This document shows positions 1-8,183 of a stretch of 64,000 nucleotides of DNA, piece after piece (the stretch's first letter is position 1; the number at the start of each line of letters is the position of its first letter). The stretch is from Lachnospiraceae bacterium 3-1. GTDB taxonomy: Bacteria; Bacillota; Clostridia; Lachnospirales; Lachnospiraceae. Location: NCBI GenBank assembly GCA_000403255.2, contig KE159571.1:276250-340249 (forward strand), in the 5' to 3' direction. Position numbers and translations under genes: made by a program. Below the pieces are notes generated by a model. That model was not told the origin of the DNA. It was given only the letters and a program-made list of their open reading frames with translations, and made no database searches.

Positions 1-71
1 CCAAAAAAACTTACTATCACAGCGGCCCAAAAACCTTTGTCTTTCCATAACTCTCTCATGCTTTCTATCAT
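1..71 (-). CDS. ABC-2 type membrane protein, N-terminal fragment (runs off window)
   Basis: A reading frame starts with ATG at 71 on the minus strand and continues past the window edge. An AAGGAAAGG ribosome binding site sits just upstream. The visible residues begin MIESMRELWKDKGFWA and then turn hydrophobic, which matches the start of an ABC-2 permease subunit. It lies 9 bases after the stop of the preceding permease-like gene, so it is probably a second permease of the same operon. Only about 23 residues are visible. Confidence 0.6.
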   Translation of the reverse strand, partial: MIESMRELWKDKGFWAAVIVSFF

Positions 72-80
72 TCCTTTCCT

Positions 81-977
81 TCACATTTCTCCAGTAAAAG
101 AATTAAAATTATATTTTTTCAAGGTATAAAAAGAAAGAAATGCCAAAATCAGTAATATGATAAGAAAAACCATACAGGACTGCCCAATGGAAGGCAGTAC
201 ATCATATCCAAAATCATGCATTCCATAGGTGGCATGGTTGAGAGGGCTGATCCATCCCGTAATTCTCCGCATCAAGAACATTTCATATTCATCTTTATGG
301 AGTATTTTTGCTAAAATTTCCGGGTTTAACAAAAATCCAAATAAACTGTAAAACAATCCTGCACCGATGCCTGCTTTCTTTCCTGATTTCATTTGAAAAA
401 GTAACATGAGAAAACTTAAAGTTAATGCATAACATACAAGAAGCATCATAATCTGTAAGCTGCAGGAAAAGGGACTGGCGCTTTCCATTACTTTCACTGT
501 AGATGGAATAGAAAGATCTTTTCCCATTTTAGAATAGGCTAAAAGAGCCGCTGTTTTGCTCCAAATATTTCCAGGGTAAGTCTTTTTCATACAAAGCAGG
601 CTGGTTACCAGAATCACATACACCATATAGAGAATTGTTACCAAAAAAATATAGAAAAACTGTGCCAGCAGCCACCTGCTTTTTTTCATGCGCAGCAGCA
701 TGTAGGGAGTAAAAGGACTGAATTTTGGCAAGTCAAGGAACAGCAAAATCAAAAGCAAGGAGCATAGCAAAATAGATGTGGCATCTCCAAACGTCCAGAT
801 AAAAGGCTCCAATGCCTGCATGGAAGAATCATAATAATCTGCTACCATCATTGCCCGGTCACTTAAAAAAAAGCAAAGGATAAACGAAAATAAAAAAGTA
901 ATGATTACCCTGGAATTTTTAAAAAAACCAAGGAAGTTCCATCGAACTGCAGTGGCTGTCTGCTTCATTGCTTCCAT
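81..977 (-). CDS. Multi-pass membrane protein, probable ABC-2 type permease
   Basis: The 298-residue protein has a cytoplasmic-looking N terminus and about six hydrophobic segments, at roughly residues 24-42, 68-82, 107-130, 173-195, 203-220 and 265-285. The layout suits an ABC-2 exporter permease of the kind found in peptide or antibiotic efflux and immunity systems. It starts 2 bases after the stop of the upstream lipoprotein gene and is followed closely by another membrane protein gene, so the three are co-transcribed. No ATPase is visible; it would lie beyond the window. Substrate unknown. Confidence 0.65.
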   Translation of the reverse strand: MEAMKQTATAVRWNFLGFFKNSRVIITFLFSFILCFFLSDRAMMVADYYDSSMQALEPFIWTFGDATSILLCSLLLILLFLDLPKFSPFTPYMLLRMKKSRWLLAQFFYIFLVTILYMVYVILVTSLLCMKKTYPGNIWSKTAALLAYSKMGKDLSIPSTVKVMESASPFSCSLQIMMLLVCYALTLSFLMLLFQMKSGKKAGIGAGLFYSLFGFLLNPEILAKILHKDEYEMFLMRRITGWISPLNHATYGMHDFGYDVLPSIGQSCMVFLIILLILAFLSFYTLKKYNFNSFTGEM

Positions 978-979
978 AA

Positions 980-2473
980 CTAGTAACCCAGTTCCCGGTC
1001 AATCACGGTACCATCGATAGCGTTAATGGTCATAAAACTTTGTTGTGAATGTTCTCCTGAATTCTTTTCACTATATTCATTATTCTCTACATCGAATCCT
1101 CCAAAAAAATCCCAGACTGGAACTAAGATTCCAGATGTATTATCCACAGTGGGATCATAAATTCTGCTATAACCCAAGGTAATTTTCTTAATATGATAAG
1201 TTCTGCTTTTTTCAAATTCTGAAATATCTGCATTGGATATTTCCATCATCTGTTCATATATTTCTATGATACTTTCAAAATCCATCAGCTCTACATTTTC
1301 TGTCTGAATTTCTTCTATTTTGTAAGGATTATAAAGTTCCACCTTCTCAATCCCATCATCTCCCACAATCACTTCACATCTTTCATAACTCCAGGGAATC
1401 AGCGTGCTGTCCATATCCTCCAAACCTCCCCCGTAAGAATCTGTATACGTAATAGGCGCTCCATCTACCATTCTAGTAAAATAAAAGATGTATCCTGCAT
1501 CCAAAATATTACTTTCCTTCGCCCCTTCTTCCCCATGATAGAAAACGGAATAATCCCAAGCATTTACTTCCCAATCCCAACCTAATTGTTCTATTTTTTC
1601 CCTGGCGATTTTTTCTGCATCTTCATAAGAAATGCCGATTAAACTTTTTAATGTATCTTCTGACATCGCATGATAGCCTTCTCCTTCTCGATCCAAGAGA
1701 TATCTGCCCTCATGCCAAGTTGTAAATTCCTGGGGGTCTGGAATATCATCCCTTATCTTTTCAATATTAAATCTCAAATCTGCCGAAATATCTTCACTAT
1801 GGATTTGATAATCATAATTTCCCTGATCTGTTTCCACTACACCAAAGAAAGCATTTTCATCTACCCATATCTCAGCATCCTCTCCTTTACCACTCACCGA
1901 TTGTAACCCAAAAACTGGCTTTTCTAATTCTTCTTTTTTTACTTCGTCTGGTGCATTTTCCATCTTCTCTTCATCTCTTGCAATTACTTCGTCAATGTTA
2001 TAATATAATTCACCATTTTCATCTGTTCCATGGTTATATGGATCGAGATTTCCTTCAGCCTTATATTTTTTTAGTCTGGTAATTTCTTCTTGATACTGGT
2101 CTTTTGTCCATTCATAATAAGTATAAGAATGATAAAATTTTCCCTCCGGGAAAAAAATCTCAGTAACTTTATCAATCATTTCCTGACTTACTTCCTCCGC
2201 AGATACCTTGTATGTATTCATAGAATCCACCTTTGGAAGAATAATCGGAGCATCTGTATCAACCGTAAGAATTCCATTTTGATAAGAAACCTGATTCTGA
2301 TATGTTTCCGGCGCCTTTACCATTTCCTGAATGGAACTTAAAGCGCTCTCATATTCCTTTCCATTGTCTCCACCTTTTTGCTTTACAATAGAATTTTCCG
2401 GCGTATTCTGACACCCAGCCAGAATACCAATGGTAAGCCCTGCAACAATCACTGACATATATTTTTTCTTCAT
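980..2473 (-). CDS. Secreted lipoprotein, possibly DUF6034-like, in ABC transporter operon
   Basis: The 497-residue protein has a lipoprotein signal peptide ending in LAGC (Cys21), so it should be anchored to the outer face of the membrane. The rest is hydrophilic and acidic. A segment near residues 283-360 (SYEDAEKIAREKIEQLGW onward) resembles the repeats of clostridial lipoproteins annotated as DUF6034; I recall that family but could not search for it. An AGGAGG site precedes the ATG. Downstream are two membrane proteins and upstream is a two-component system, the usual arrangement of an envelope-stress or peptide-sensing module. Function unknown. Confidence 0.7.
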   Translation of the reverse strand: MKKKYMSVIVAGLTIGILAGCQNTPENSIVKQKGGDNGKEYESALSSIQEMVKAPETYQNQVSYQNGILTVDTDAPIILPKVDSMNTYKVSAEEVSQEMIDKVTEIFFPEGKFYHSYTYYEWTKDQYQEEITRLKKYKAEGNLDPYNHGTDENGELYYNIDEVIARDEEKMENAPDEVKKEELEKPVFGLQSVSGKGEDAEIWVDENAFFGVVETDQGNYDYQIHSEDISADLRFNIEKIRDDIPDPQEFTTWHEGRYLLDREGEGYHAMSEDTLKSLIGISYEDAEKIAREKIEQLGWDWEVNAWDYSVFYHGEEGAKESNILDAGYIFYFTRMVDGAPITYTDSYGGGLEDMDSTLIPWSYERCEVIVGDDGIEKVELYNPYKIEEIQTENVELMDFESIIEIYEQMMEISNADISEFEKSRTYHIKKITLGYSRIYDPTVDNTSGILVPVWDFFGGFDVENNEYSEKNSGEHSQQSFMTINAIDGTVIDRELGY

Positions 2474-2540
2474 AAGTTCCTCCTGTATTTCTATCTTATG
2501 ATTCCATGGTAACAGGTTCTTTTTTGGAAATATTCTTTCA

Positions 2541-2560
2541 CTTGTAAAGGATTGGTAAAG
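2541..2560 (-). promoter_or_regulatory. Candidate response-regulator site, tandem TTTAC repeats at 11-bp spacing
   Basis: On the minus strand TTTACCAA and TTTACAAG lie 11 bp apart, one helical turn, about 70 bp upstream of the lipoprotein start. The same spacing and core occur upstream of the response regulator gene at 4564-4583. OmpR-family regulators usually bind direct repeats of this spacing. The assignment is inferred. Confidence 0.45.
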
Positions 2561-2604
2561 AAATTTCAGATACTAATTTTGCAATGCACCTTTTCAAATA
2601 CTCT

Positions 2605-3852
2605 CTAGAATACAAGGGATATTTTCGTTCCCTTTCCCACCTTACTTTGAATTTCCATCCTACCATGGTGCACTACTGCAATCTGCTCACAGATTGCAAG
2701 TCCAAGTCCCATATTCCCACTTTTCCTGGAACGGGATTTATCCACCCGATAAAAAGCTTTCCGTATCTTATCCACTTCTTCAGCTAAAATTCCACATCCT
2801 TCATCCCGTACCCACAGAGATTTTTCATCTCCACCCAAATAAATATGGCTGCCAGGTTCAGAAGCCATAATACTGTTATTGATGAGATTGATTAAAAAAC
2901 TTGTCATCAAATCAGAATCCATTTTTTTAATTTTTCCTTGATAATTTCCTTCTTTTACTAATTTCATTTCTGCTACCTGTAGATTATATGCTACATTTTT
3001 TTCCACTGCTTCAAACAAAATCTCTACGGAAACTTCTTGTAACATAATCTTATATTCTGGTTCCGACAGCCTGGTTAGCTCCATCATTTTTTCTGACAGG
3101 CGGGAAAGTCTTCCACTTTCCTCAAAAATATAATTCAAAGATTTTTCTTGCTGTTCTTTGGATAATTTTACCCGCAAAAGGGTTTCCGAATATCCTTTTA
3201 TTGCAGTCAGAGGAGTTTTTAATTCATGAGACATACTTCCAATTAACTGCCTTTGGGTTTCATTGATTGCCTGTAAAGGCTTTGTTATTTTTTTAATCAA
3301 AAAAACCAAAAGCAAAGCCATTCCAAGTGAAGCAATAAAAGCAATCAACAATTCCTGTACAACCAAATTCCAACTTTCCTCATAAATATATGTAACGTCT
3401 ACAACGTAAAAAGGAATATACTTATCCTCATTACGTCCAAGATACCCATTCCAATACTTTTCATAGAAAACTAACAAATATTTTCCATCATATTTTTCTA
3501 CCTTATATTCCTGGAGTTCTTCTCCTCTTCTATCAACCATATGACTTATTTCAAATTCATAGGGACTACTGTTATAAAGTTCTTTTTCTCCCTTATACAA
3601 TGCAGTATTTTCTGGCATAGTTTCACGGAAGTAATAGATCATTACATGATCCTTGAGATCTGCACGATAAAAACTCTTAGATATTTTTTTGTTCAATTCT
3701 GAAACAGCGCTTTGAAAAATATTATTTTCTTTTTCTTTCAATAAATTAATTTTTTCCTTATGACTGGTAAAAATCACATAAAAAGAAAAAATCTGCGCCA
3801 ACACAAAGAGCATAGTTGACGCAGTAAAAGCAATTTTTTTAATCATATCCAT
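2605..3852 (-). CDS. Sensor histidine kinase, two transmembrane helices
   Basis: Membrane-bound histidine kinase. Helices at about residues 6-28 and 165-187 flank a 135-residue extracytoplasmic sensor domain. The HisKA box SMSHELKTPL gives the phosphorylated His (near residue 209). The HATPase domain follows, with N box NLINNS, G1 DEGCG and G2 GLGLA. I chose the ATG at 3852 over the TTG one codon upstream because GGAGGTG lies at normal distance; the start overlaps the TGA of the response regulator gene, so the two are translationally coupled. The partner is the adjacent OmpR-type regulator and the likely target the lipoprotein/ABC operon downstream. Signal unknown. Confidence 0.93.
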   Translation of the reverse strand: MDMIKKIAFTASTMLFVLAQIFSFYVIFTSHKEKINLLKEKENNIFQSAVSELNKKISKSFYRADLKDHVMIYYFRETMPENTALYKGEKELYNSSPYEFEISHMVDRRGEELQEYKVEKYDGKYLLVFYEKYWNGYLGRNEDKYIPFYVVDVTYIYEESWNLVVQELLIAFIASLGMALLLVFLIKKITKPLQAINETQRQLIGSMSHELKTPLTAIKGYSETLLRVKLSKEQQEKSLNYIFEESGRLSRLSEKMMELTRLSEPEYKIMLQEVSVEILFEAVEKNVAYNLQVAEMKLVKEGNYQGKIKKMDSDLMTSFLINLINNSIMASEPGSHIYLGGDEKSLWVRDEGCGILAEEVDKIRKAFYRVDKSRSRKSGNMGLGLAICEQIAVVHHGRMEIQSKVGKGTKISLVF

Positions 3853-4514
3853 CAAGACACCTCCATTCGGTATCCTACTCTGGGCACCGTAATAATCACA
3901 TCAGAAAAATCCAATTTTTTTCGGATATTTCCCACATGCACATCTACCGTTCTGCTTTCTCCCTGAAAATCCACCCCCCAAAGGATATTCAAAATCTGAT
4001 CCCTTGTAATGACTCGGTTTCGGTATTTCCAGAATACCAAAAGACAGTCAAATTCCATGGGCTGCATAGATATTTCCACCCCATTTTTATGTACCGTTCT
4101 TTTTTTCTCATTGATTACCACATCCCGGATGCATATTTCTTCTGCTTCTTGCTTTTTAAAACGTTTTAAAACATTATCTATACGCACCAGAAGTTCTAAC
4201 ATTTCAAAAGGCTTAACAATATAATCTTCTGCCCCGCTTCTTAAGCCCTTTACCTTGCTGGGTAAATCACCTTTGGCTGTTAGGTAAATGACGGGAATAA
4301 GGTGTTCTTTTAGTTCTTCTAAAAGTTCAAATCCATCTTTTCCAGGAAGCATAATATCCAACAACGCCAAATCATAATTATCCTGTTCCCTTAAATGGCG
4401 GCTAAATTCATTTCCATCAAAAAATGGAATAGGCTGATAACCTGCAATTTCAAGATTCATACATATTAAATCATTTATCGCAGTTTCATCTTCAATTACT
4501 AATATTTTTTTCAT
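3852..4514 (-). CDS. OmpR/PhoB-family response regulator
   Basis: The 220-residue protein has a receiver domain (about 1-115) with acidic pocket near residues 8-9, phosphorylated Asp53 in LLDIMLPG, a conserved Thr in YLTAKG and Lys in VKPFE. A winged-helix DNA-binding domain follows (about 125-220; RTVDVHVGNIRKKL is the recognition region). It is first in an operon with the kinase. A TATAAT -10 element lies about 20 bp upstream, and a tandem TTTACAAAA repeat further upstream suggests autoregulation. Confidence 0.96.
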   Translation of the reverse strand: MKKILVIEDETAINDLICMNLEIAGYQPIPFFDGNEFSRHLREQDNYDLALLDIMLPGKDGFELLEELKEHLIPVIYLTAKGDLPSKVKGLRSGAEDYIVKPFEMLELLVRIDNVLKRFKKQEAEEICIRDVVINEKKRTVHKNGVEISMQPMEFDCLLVFWKYRNRVITRDQILNILWGVDFQGESRTVDVHVGNIRKKLDFSDVIITVPRVGYRMEVS

Positions 4515-4583
4515 ACAATCACCAATTCTATTATAATGTAAATAGAAAAAGAAAGCGACAAAATTTTGTAAATGTTTTGTAAA
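4515..4583 (-). promoter_or_regulatory. Promoter of the two-component operon with tandem operator
   Basis: Minus strand: TATAAT lies about 20 bp upstream of the ATG. Upstream of it are two exact copies of TTTACAAAA (complements at 4564-4572 and 4575-4583), 11 bp apart. The -35 is poor (TTGTCG at a 20-bp spacer), as is common for activated promoters. Confidence 0.5.
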
Positions 4584-4585
4584 AT

Positions 4586-4621
4586 AAAAACCGCCTCTTT
4601 CATATGATATGAGACGGTTTT
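4586..4621 (-). terminator. Rho-independent terminator after the lipoprotein gene
   Basis: On the minus strand the stem AAAACCGTCTC/GAGGCGGTTTT, with one G-U pair, closes a loop of about 13 bases and runs into T-rich sequence. It lies 20-50 bases beyond the stop of the 4640-5611 gene and separates it from the two-component operon. Confidence 0.8.
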
Positions 4622-4639
4622 AATGAATTTTATTTTATT

Positions 4640-5611
4640 TTAATTTATTTCTCCGCTTGTCCAAAGAATGCTCCATAGTCCATAAGTTTTTCCCATATAA
4701 ACTGCTGATGTCTGTATACCCGTATCAGTATCATGAGAATAAGTTACATATTTTACTTCTTCCAATGGACAGTCACTATAAAAATCCCAAACAACATCCT
4801 CTATAGAGACATCCACAATATTTTCTATGGATAAATTTTCATAGTCTACTCTGCTGAAATCCAACTCAGCCTCCTCAATTTCCTGCTGTACCGTAATAAT
4901 ATCACCATCATATATCCCGTAGACTTGTTCTAAAAAACCGATAGAAAGAGCGCCTACCCAATTTGCATAATAATTACACAAACAATCTTCTATGGTTTCA
5001 GCTCCAAGAGCTAAGGACATGCTTTTCACATTTGGAAATTCTGCTTTTCTACATAATACCCCATCCAGCGTATAATATTTGCCATTTCTTTCTAAAAGAA
5101 GCACACTATTTGGAAAATTTGGATTTTCATACTCAAGATAGGTATTTACGCCTTCTGGAACAAAATACTCGGAATATAGAAACATGATATCATCATAAAC
5201 GGGAGCATATGACTGTACCACTTCTTCTGTTTCTTCAAATATTTTACTGTAGTCAAAGGTTAAAATTTGATTTTCTTCATCGTATTCATATGCAATTTCC
5301 TCATTGTATTCATTTATCCCTTCTCCATAACAAATATTATTTTTAAATGTAATCTTTTTAATATCATCTCCATTTCTTTTCACAGAATCAAATACATACC
5401 AATCCCCTTCTATGGTAGATTTCATATCTGTATCTAAATCTGCAATTTCTACATCTGTTTCAATTTCTCTATCATCCGTCCAGTAATCTTCTTTCTTATT
5501 ATATTTCATTTGCCCATTGCCAGAAGAAGCACATCCTGCTGTTTGGCATATTATAATCAGAAGTAATAGGAAAATTCCTACTTTTTTGTTTTTCATAATA
5601 TTTATCTCCAC
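4640..5611 (-). CDS. Lipoprotein of unknown function
   Basis: The frame encodes up to 323 residues. The start is probably the internal Met at 5596 (MKNKKVGIF), which gives a normal lipoprotein signal with lipobox TAGC. The remainder is acidic and soluble, with no domain I recognise; a stretch at about 65-110 (GDWYVFDSVKRNGDDIKKITF) looks like the beta-rich lipocalin-like folds of secreted clostridial proteins. It starts 13 bases after the stop of the CHAP-protein gene and ends in a terminator, so the two probably form an operon. Function not assigned. Confidence 0.7.
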   Translation of the reverse strand: MEINIMKNKKVGIFLLLLIIICQTAGCASSGNGQMKYNKKEDYWTDDREIETDVEIADLDTDMKSTIEGDWYVFDSVKRNGDDIKKITFKNNICYGEGINEYNEEIAYEYDEENQILTFDYSKIFEETEEVVQSYAPVYDDIMFLYSEYFVPEGVNTYLEYENPNFPNSVLLLERNGKYYTLDGVLCRKAEFPNVKSMSLALGAETIEDCLCNYYANWVGALSIGFLEQVYGIYDGDIITVQQEIEEAELDFSRVDYENLSIENIVDVSIEDVVWDFYSDCPLEEVKYVTYSHDTDTGIQTSAVYMGKTYGLWSILWTSGEIN

Positions 5612-5624
5612 ACACTATCTGGTC

Positions 5625-7523
5625 TTATACCTTTACTTTCTTTACCTTACTGTAACTTCCATATATCTTTCTTCCAGTAGAATCTATCTGGTATCCCCGT
5701 ACACGCACATAATAAGTTTTATTTTTTCTCAAACCCTTTACCGTCTTTGAGAGGGATGAAGTATAAACTTTTTTTGTGGAAGATTTGAATCTTCTATTTG
5801 TAGAATAACAAATCTCATATCCTTTTACTTTGCTGATTTTACTATACTGTACCTTAAATTTACCTTTTCCTTGCTTTTTAAGAGAGATAATTGTTTGTTT
5901 TTTTGGTTTTACAACTTTTTCCCATTGGGCGTAAACCGTCTTGGAACCGGAACCTGATACTCTTGTGTAAGAAACTATTTTTTTGCCTCCAACCTTTTGT
6001 ATATACCATCCCCGGAACAAATAGCCTTTTCTTTGTGCTGTAGGCAATTTTCCCAATTGCTGATTATCCTTTCTTACAATTGATTTCTCTCCTATCACTG
6101 TACCGCCATTCCCATCAAAGAATACAGTAAACGTATCCTGTGCCGAAGTAGGTGTATCCTGTGGTTTTGCTGGTGTGGCTGGATTTGTTGGTGTGGCTGG
6201 ATTTGTTGGTGTGGCTGGATTTGTTGGTTTTATCGGGTTCGTTGTATTTTCTGGTTTCGTTGGTATGGTTGGATTCGTCGTATTTTCCGGATTCTTTGGC
6301 GGTTCCGGTTTTTTTTGATTTTCCATCACAATTTGAACAGGCACGATACTGTTTGAAACATTTCCTGCTGGATCATAAGCATAAATATGTGTAAGATATT
6401 CGCCCATCTCGTAATTATGGTCTGAAATATTTACTCGGTATGTATAAATATTTCCGTTTGCCGTTCCACTGCACTGACTATTGGTAGCCCAATCGGGAAC
6501 AATATCATCTTGTTCATTGTATAAAGTCCAGGTTGGAAACTGTACCCGGTCTACCCGAAAATTATCTGTTACAGTACAATGTACCGTATAGCCTGTTTCT
6601 GACAAATCAGTAACAGATATCTCTGTGATAACCGGAGCTTGATCATCCTTGATTGTAAAACTACCTGTCCCACTTTCATAAGTGGTTCCATTGGCGCTTG
6701 CCCACATACGAAAAGTATATGTTTCTCCCTGCCGCAGACCTGTAGGAAGAGCTTCTCCAACAATATTCAACTGCTGATTCACCGTAGAAGTACTCAAACC
6801 ACAAGCTTCACTATGATTTACTGTCAGAATTCCAGCAGAATCCCAAACCTTCACTCCCACATTTGACACAGTAAGACCATTTGGATTGCTGATAGTTCCT
6901 TTTAACAGCGCATTCCAAGTATCTGTCCATTCCACATTGATTGAAGAATAAGATAAACTTCCTGAAGGAGTTCCTCCCCCGGCCCCTAAATATACATATC
7001 CCAAAAATGCTCCATTCCTAGGCCCTTCCAATGCAGATTTTGTTATCGTATGAATGGCACAATATCCCGTATTAGCGTTTGAATTAGATGCTTCATATCC
7101 ACCTTCACTAATGATTACGGTATTTCCATTTACACTTTCTACTACTGAAACATGATTTTCGTAACAAGCCAATGCCTTTGCCTGTAAACTTGCTCCCCTG
7201 GAAAATCCAAAATTTTTATAAGCAGAATTATACCAGCTTTTTCCAGAATATATGGTACAATTTGCTCCTGTCAATTGATTTACTCTTGCTGATGCAAACC
7301 ATGCACATCCTGAACGTCCATAAGCATATTGACCCCAAGTTGGAATATTAGCATAATTTGTATAAGGAGCAGCATTGATATCAATATAGATTCCGCCTGT
7401 TCCATTTCCTCCAATTCCACTGGGCGCCCCAGCATTTACAACGCTTGGTGTAAGATAAAATATAAATAGTGCGAAAAAAAATACAAGCTTCTTTTTCATT
7501 TTCATTGAAAACAATACTTCCAA
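5625..7523 (-). CDS. Secreted CHAP-like amidase/peptidase with proline linker and InlB-type repeat
   Basis: The 632-residue secreted protein has a signal peptide at about 10-31, then a CHAP-like domain with candidate catalytic Cys73 (SGCAWFAS) and His124 (ENHVSVVE). A beta-sandwich region (about 190-400) and a Pro/Thr/Asn-rich linker (about 405-460) follow. Next come an InlB B-type repeat (about 465-535, FRGWYI and VYAQW) and a Lys-rich fibronectin-III-like end. CHAP enzymes cut peptidoglycan peptides or amide bonds, so a wall-remodelling role is inferred. The start is TTG: AAAGGAGG lies 8 bases before it and no ATG sits better. It is divergent from the XRE gene. Confidence 0.8.
   Translation of the reverse strand: MEVLFSMKMKKKLVFFFALFIFYLTPSVVNAGAPSGIGGNGTGGIYIDINAAPYTNYANIPTWGQYAYGRSGCAWFASARVNQLTGANCTIYSGKSWYNSAYKNFGFSRGASLQAKALACYENHVSVVESVNGNTVIISEGGYEASNSNANTGYCAIHTITKSALEGPRNGAFLGYVYLGAGGGTPSGSLSYSSINVEWTDTWNALLKGTISNPNGLTVSNVGVKVWDSAGILTVNHSEACGLSTSTVNQQLNIVGEALPTGLRQGETYTFRMWASANGTTYESGTGSFTIKDDQAPVITEISVTDLSETGYTVHCTVTDNFRVDRVQFPTWTLYNEQDDIVPDWATNSQCSGTANGNIYTYRVNISDHNYEMGEYLTHIYAYDPAGNVSNSIVPVQIVMENQKKPEPPKNPENTTNPTIPTKPENTTNPIKPTNPATPTNPATPTNPATPAKPQDTPTSAQDTFTVFFDGNGGTVIGEKSIVRKDNQQLGKLPTAQRKGYLFRGWYIQKVGGKKIVSYTRVSGSGSKTVYAQWEKVVKPKKQTIISLKKQGKGKFKVQYSKISKVKGYEICYSTNRRFKSSTKKVYTSSLSKTVKGLRKNKTYYVRVRGYQIDSTGRKIYGSYSKVKKVKV
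6172..6225. repeat. Three perfect 18-bp tandem repeats in the linker of the CHAP protein
   Basis: The unit GGTGTGGCTGGATTTGTT (plus strand) occurs three times without change at 6172, 6190 and 6208. On the coding strand each unit encodes a six-residue PTNPAT-type motif. The 18-bp period keeps frame, so copy changes would only lengthen or shorten the linker. Confidence 0.95.
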
Positions 7524-7559
7524 ATCAAAAACCTCCTTTTCATTTTTTTAATTTATAAC

Positions 7560-7608
7560 AATATATTTTATAGTTATAAATTATTATATTATAACTATAA
7601 AATATATT
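7560..7608. promoter_or_regulatory. 19-bp perfect inverted repeat between divergent genes, probable XRE operator
   Basis: Arms 7560-7578 and 7590-7608 are exact inverse complements around an 11-base AT-only centre. The dyad lies midway between the CHAP-protein start and the XRE regulator start. Divergent placement and symmetry suggest a binding site for the adjacent HTH protein, but the sequence is AT-only, so a structural or promoter role is also possible. Confidence 0.6.
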
Positions 7609-7682
7609 AAAGTTAAGATATACTTTTTTATAATCTGCAGATACTATCACATAAAATTAGATATTAAACTTCGAGGTATAGG

Positions 7683-8000
7683 ATGGAAGATTTAGATTTT
7701 GCTTTTATTGAACAAAGAATCCGGGAAATTCGAAATGAAAAAAAAATGACACAAGAATATATCGCGAATGCTGTAAACGTAAATGTTTCCCACATCAGCA
7801 ATATTGAAACAAATAAAGTAAAAGTATCACTTACTCTTTTGGTTCATATTTGCAATGTGCTAGATACTACCATAGATTATATTTTAGAAAATGAATACTT
7901 CTCTTTTGATTCTGTCATTGAACATGAACTTATTCATATTTTTAAAGATATGGAAAAAGAGAAACAAGAAATGCTGCTTCGAATTGCAAAAATATTATAA
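7683..8000 (+). CDS. XRE-family HTH transcriptional regulator
   Basis: The 105-residue protein has an N-terminal helix-turn-helix of Cro/CI type (about 10-65: RIREIRNEKKMTQEYIANAVNV, SHISNIETNK). A short helical tail may serve dimerisation. It starts at ATG after a weak GAGGTA site. It is divergent from the CHAP protein/lipoprotein operon, with a 19-bp dyad between them, so it probably represses itself or its neighbour. Confidence 0.9.
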   Translation: MEDLDFAFIEQRIREIRNEKKMTQEYIANAVNVNVSHISNIETNKVKVSLTLLVHICNVLDTTIDYILENEYFSFDSVIEHELIHIFKDMEKEKQEMLLRIAKIL

Positions 8001-8183
8001 TTTCATTGAGCAATTGAAAGAAGATAATAAAAACATATTTAATGGTTTCCGTAAAACAGGAAAAATAATTAGGTAATTGTAAAACTCATAAGCTACACTT
8101 ACAATTAACACAACTTAGAAGTCTCTCAATTACCTAACAATATACTATTTTTTCTGCCTCTTATTATAATTGCAAATATACTC

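Noticed and set aside
6152-6394. Plus-strand open frame rich in WLDLLV repeats
   Set aside because: It is the antisense of the 18-bp linker repeats of the CHAP protein.
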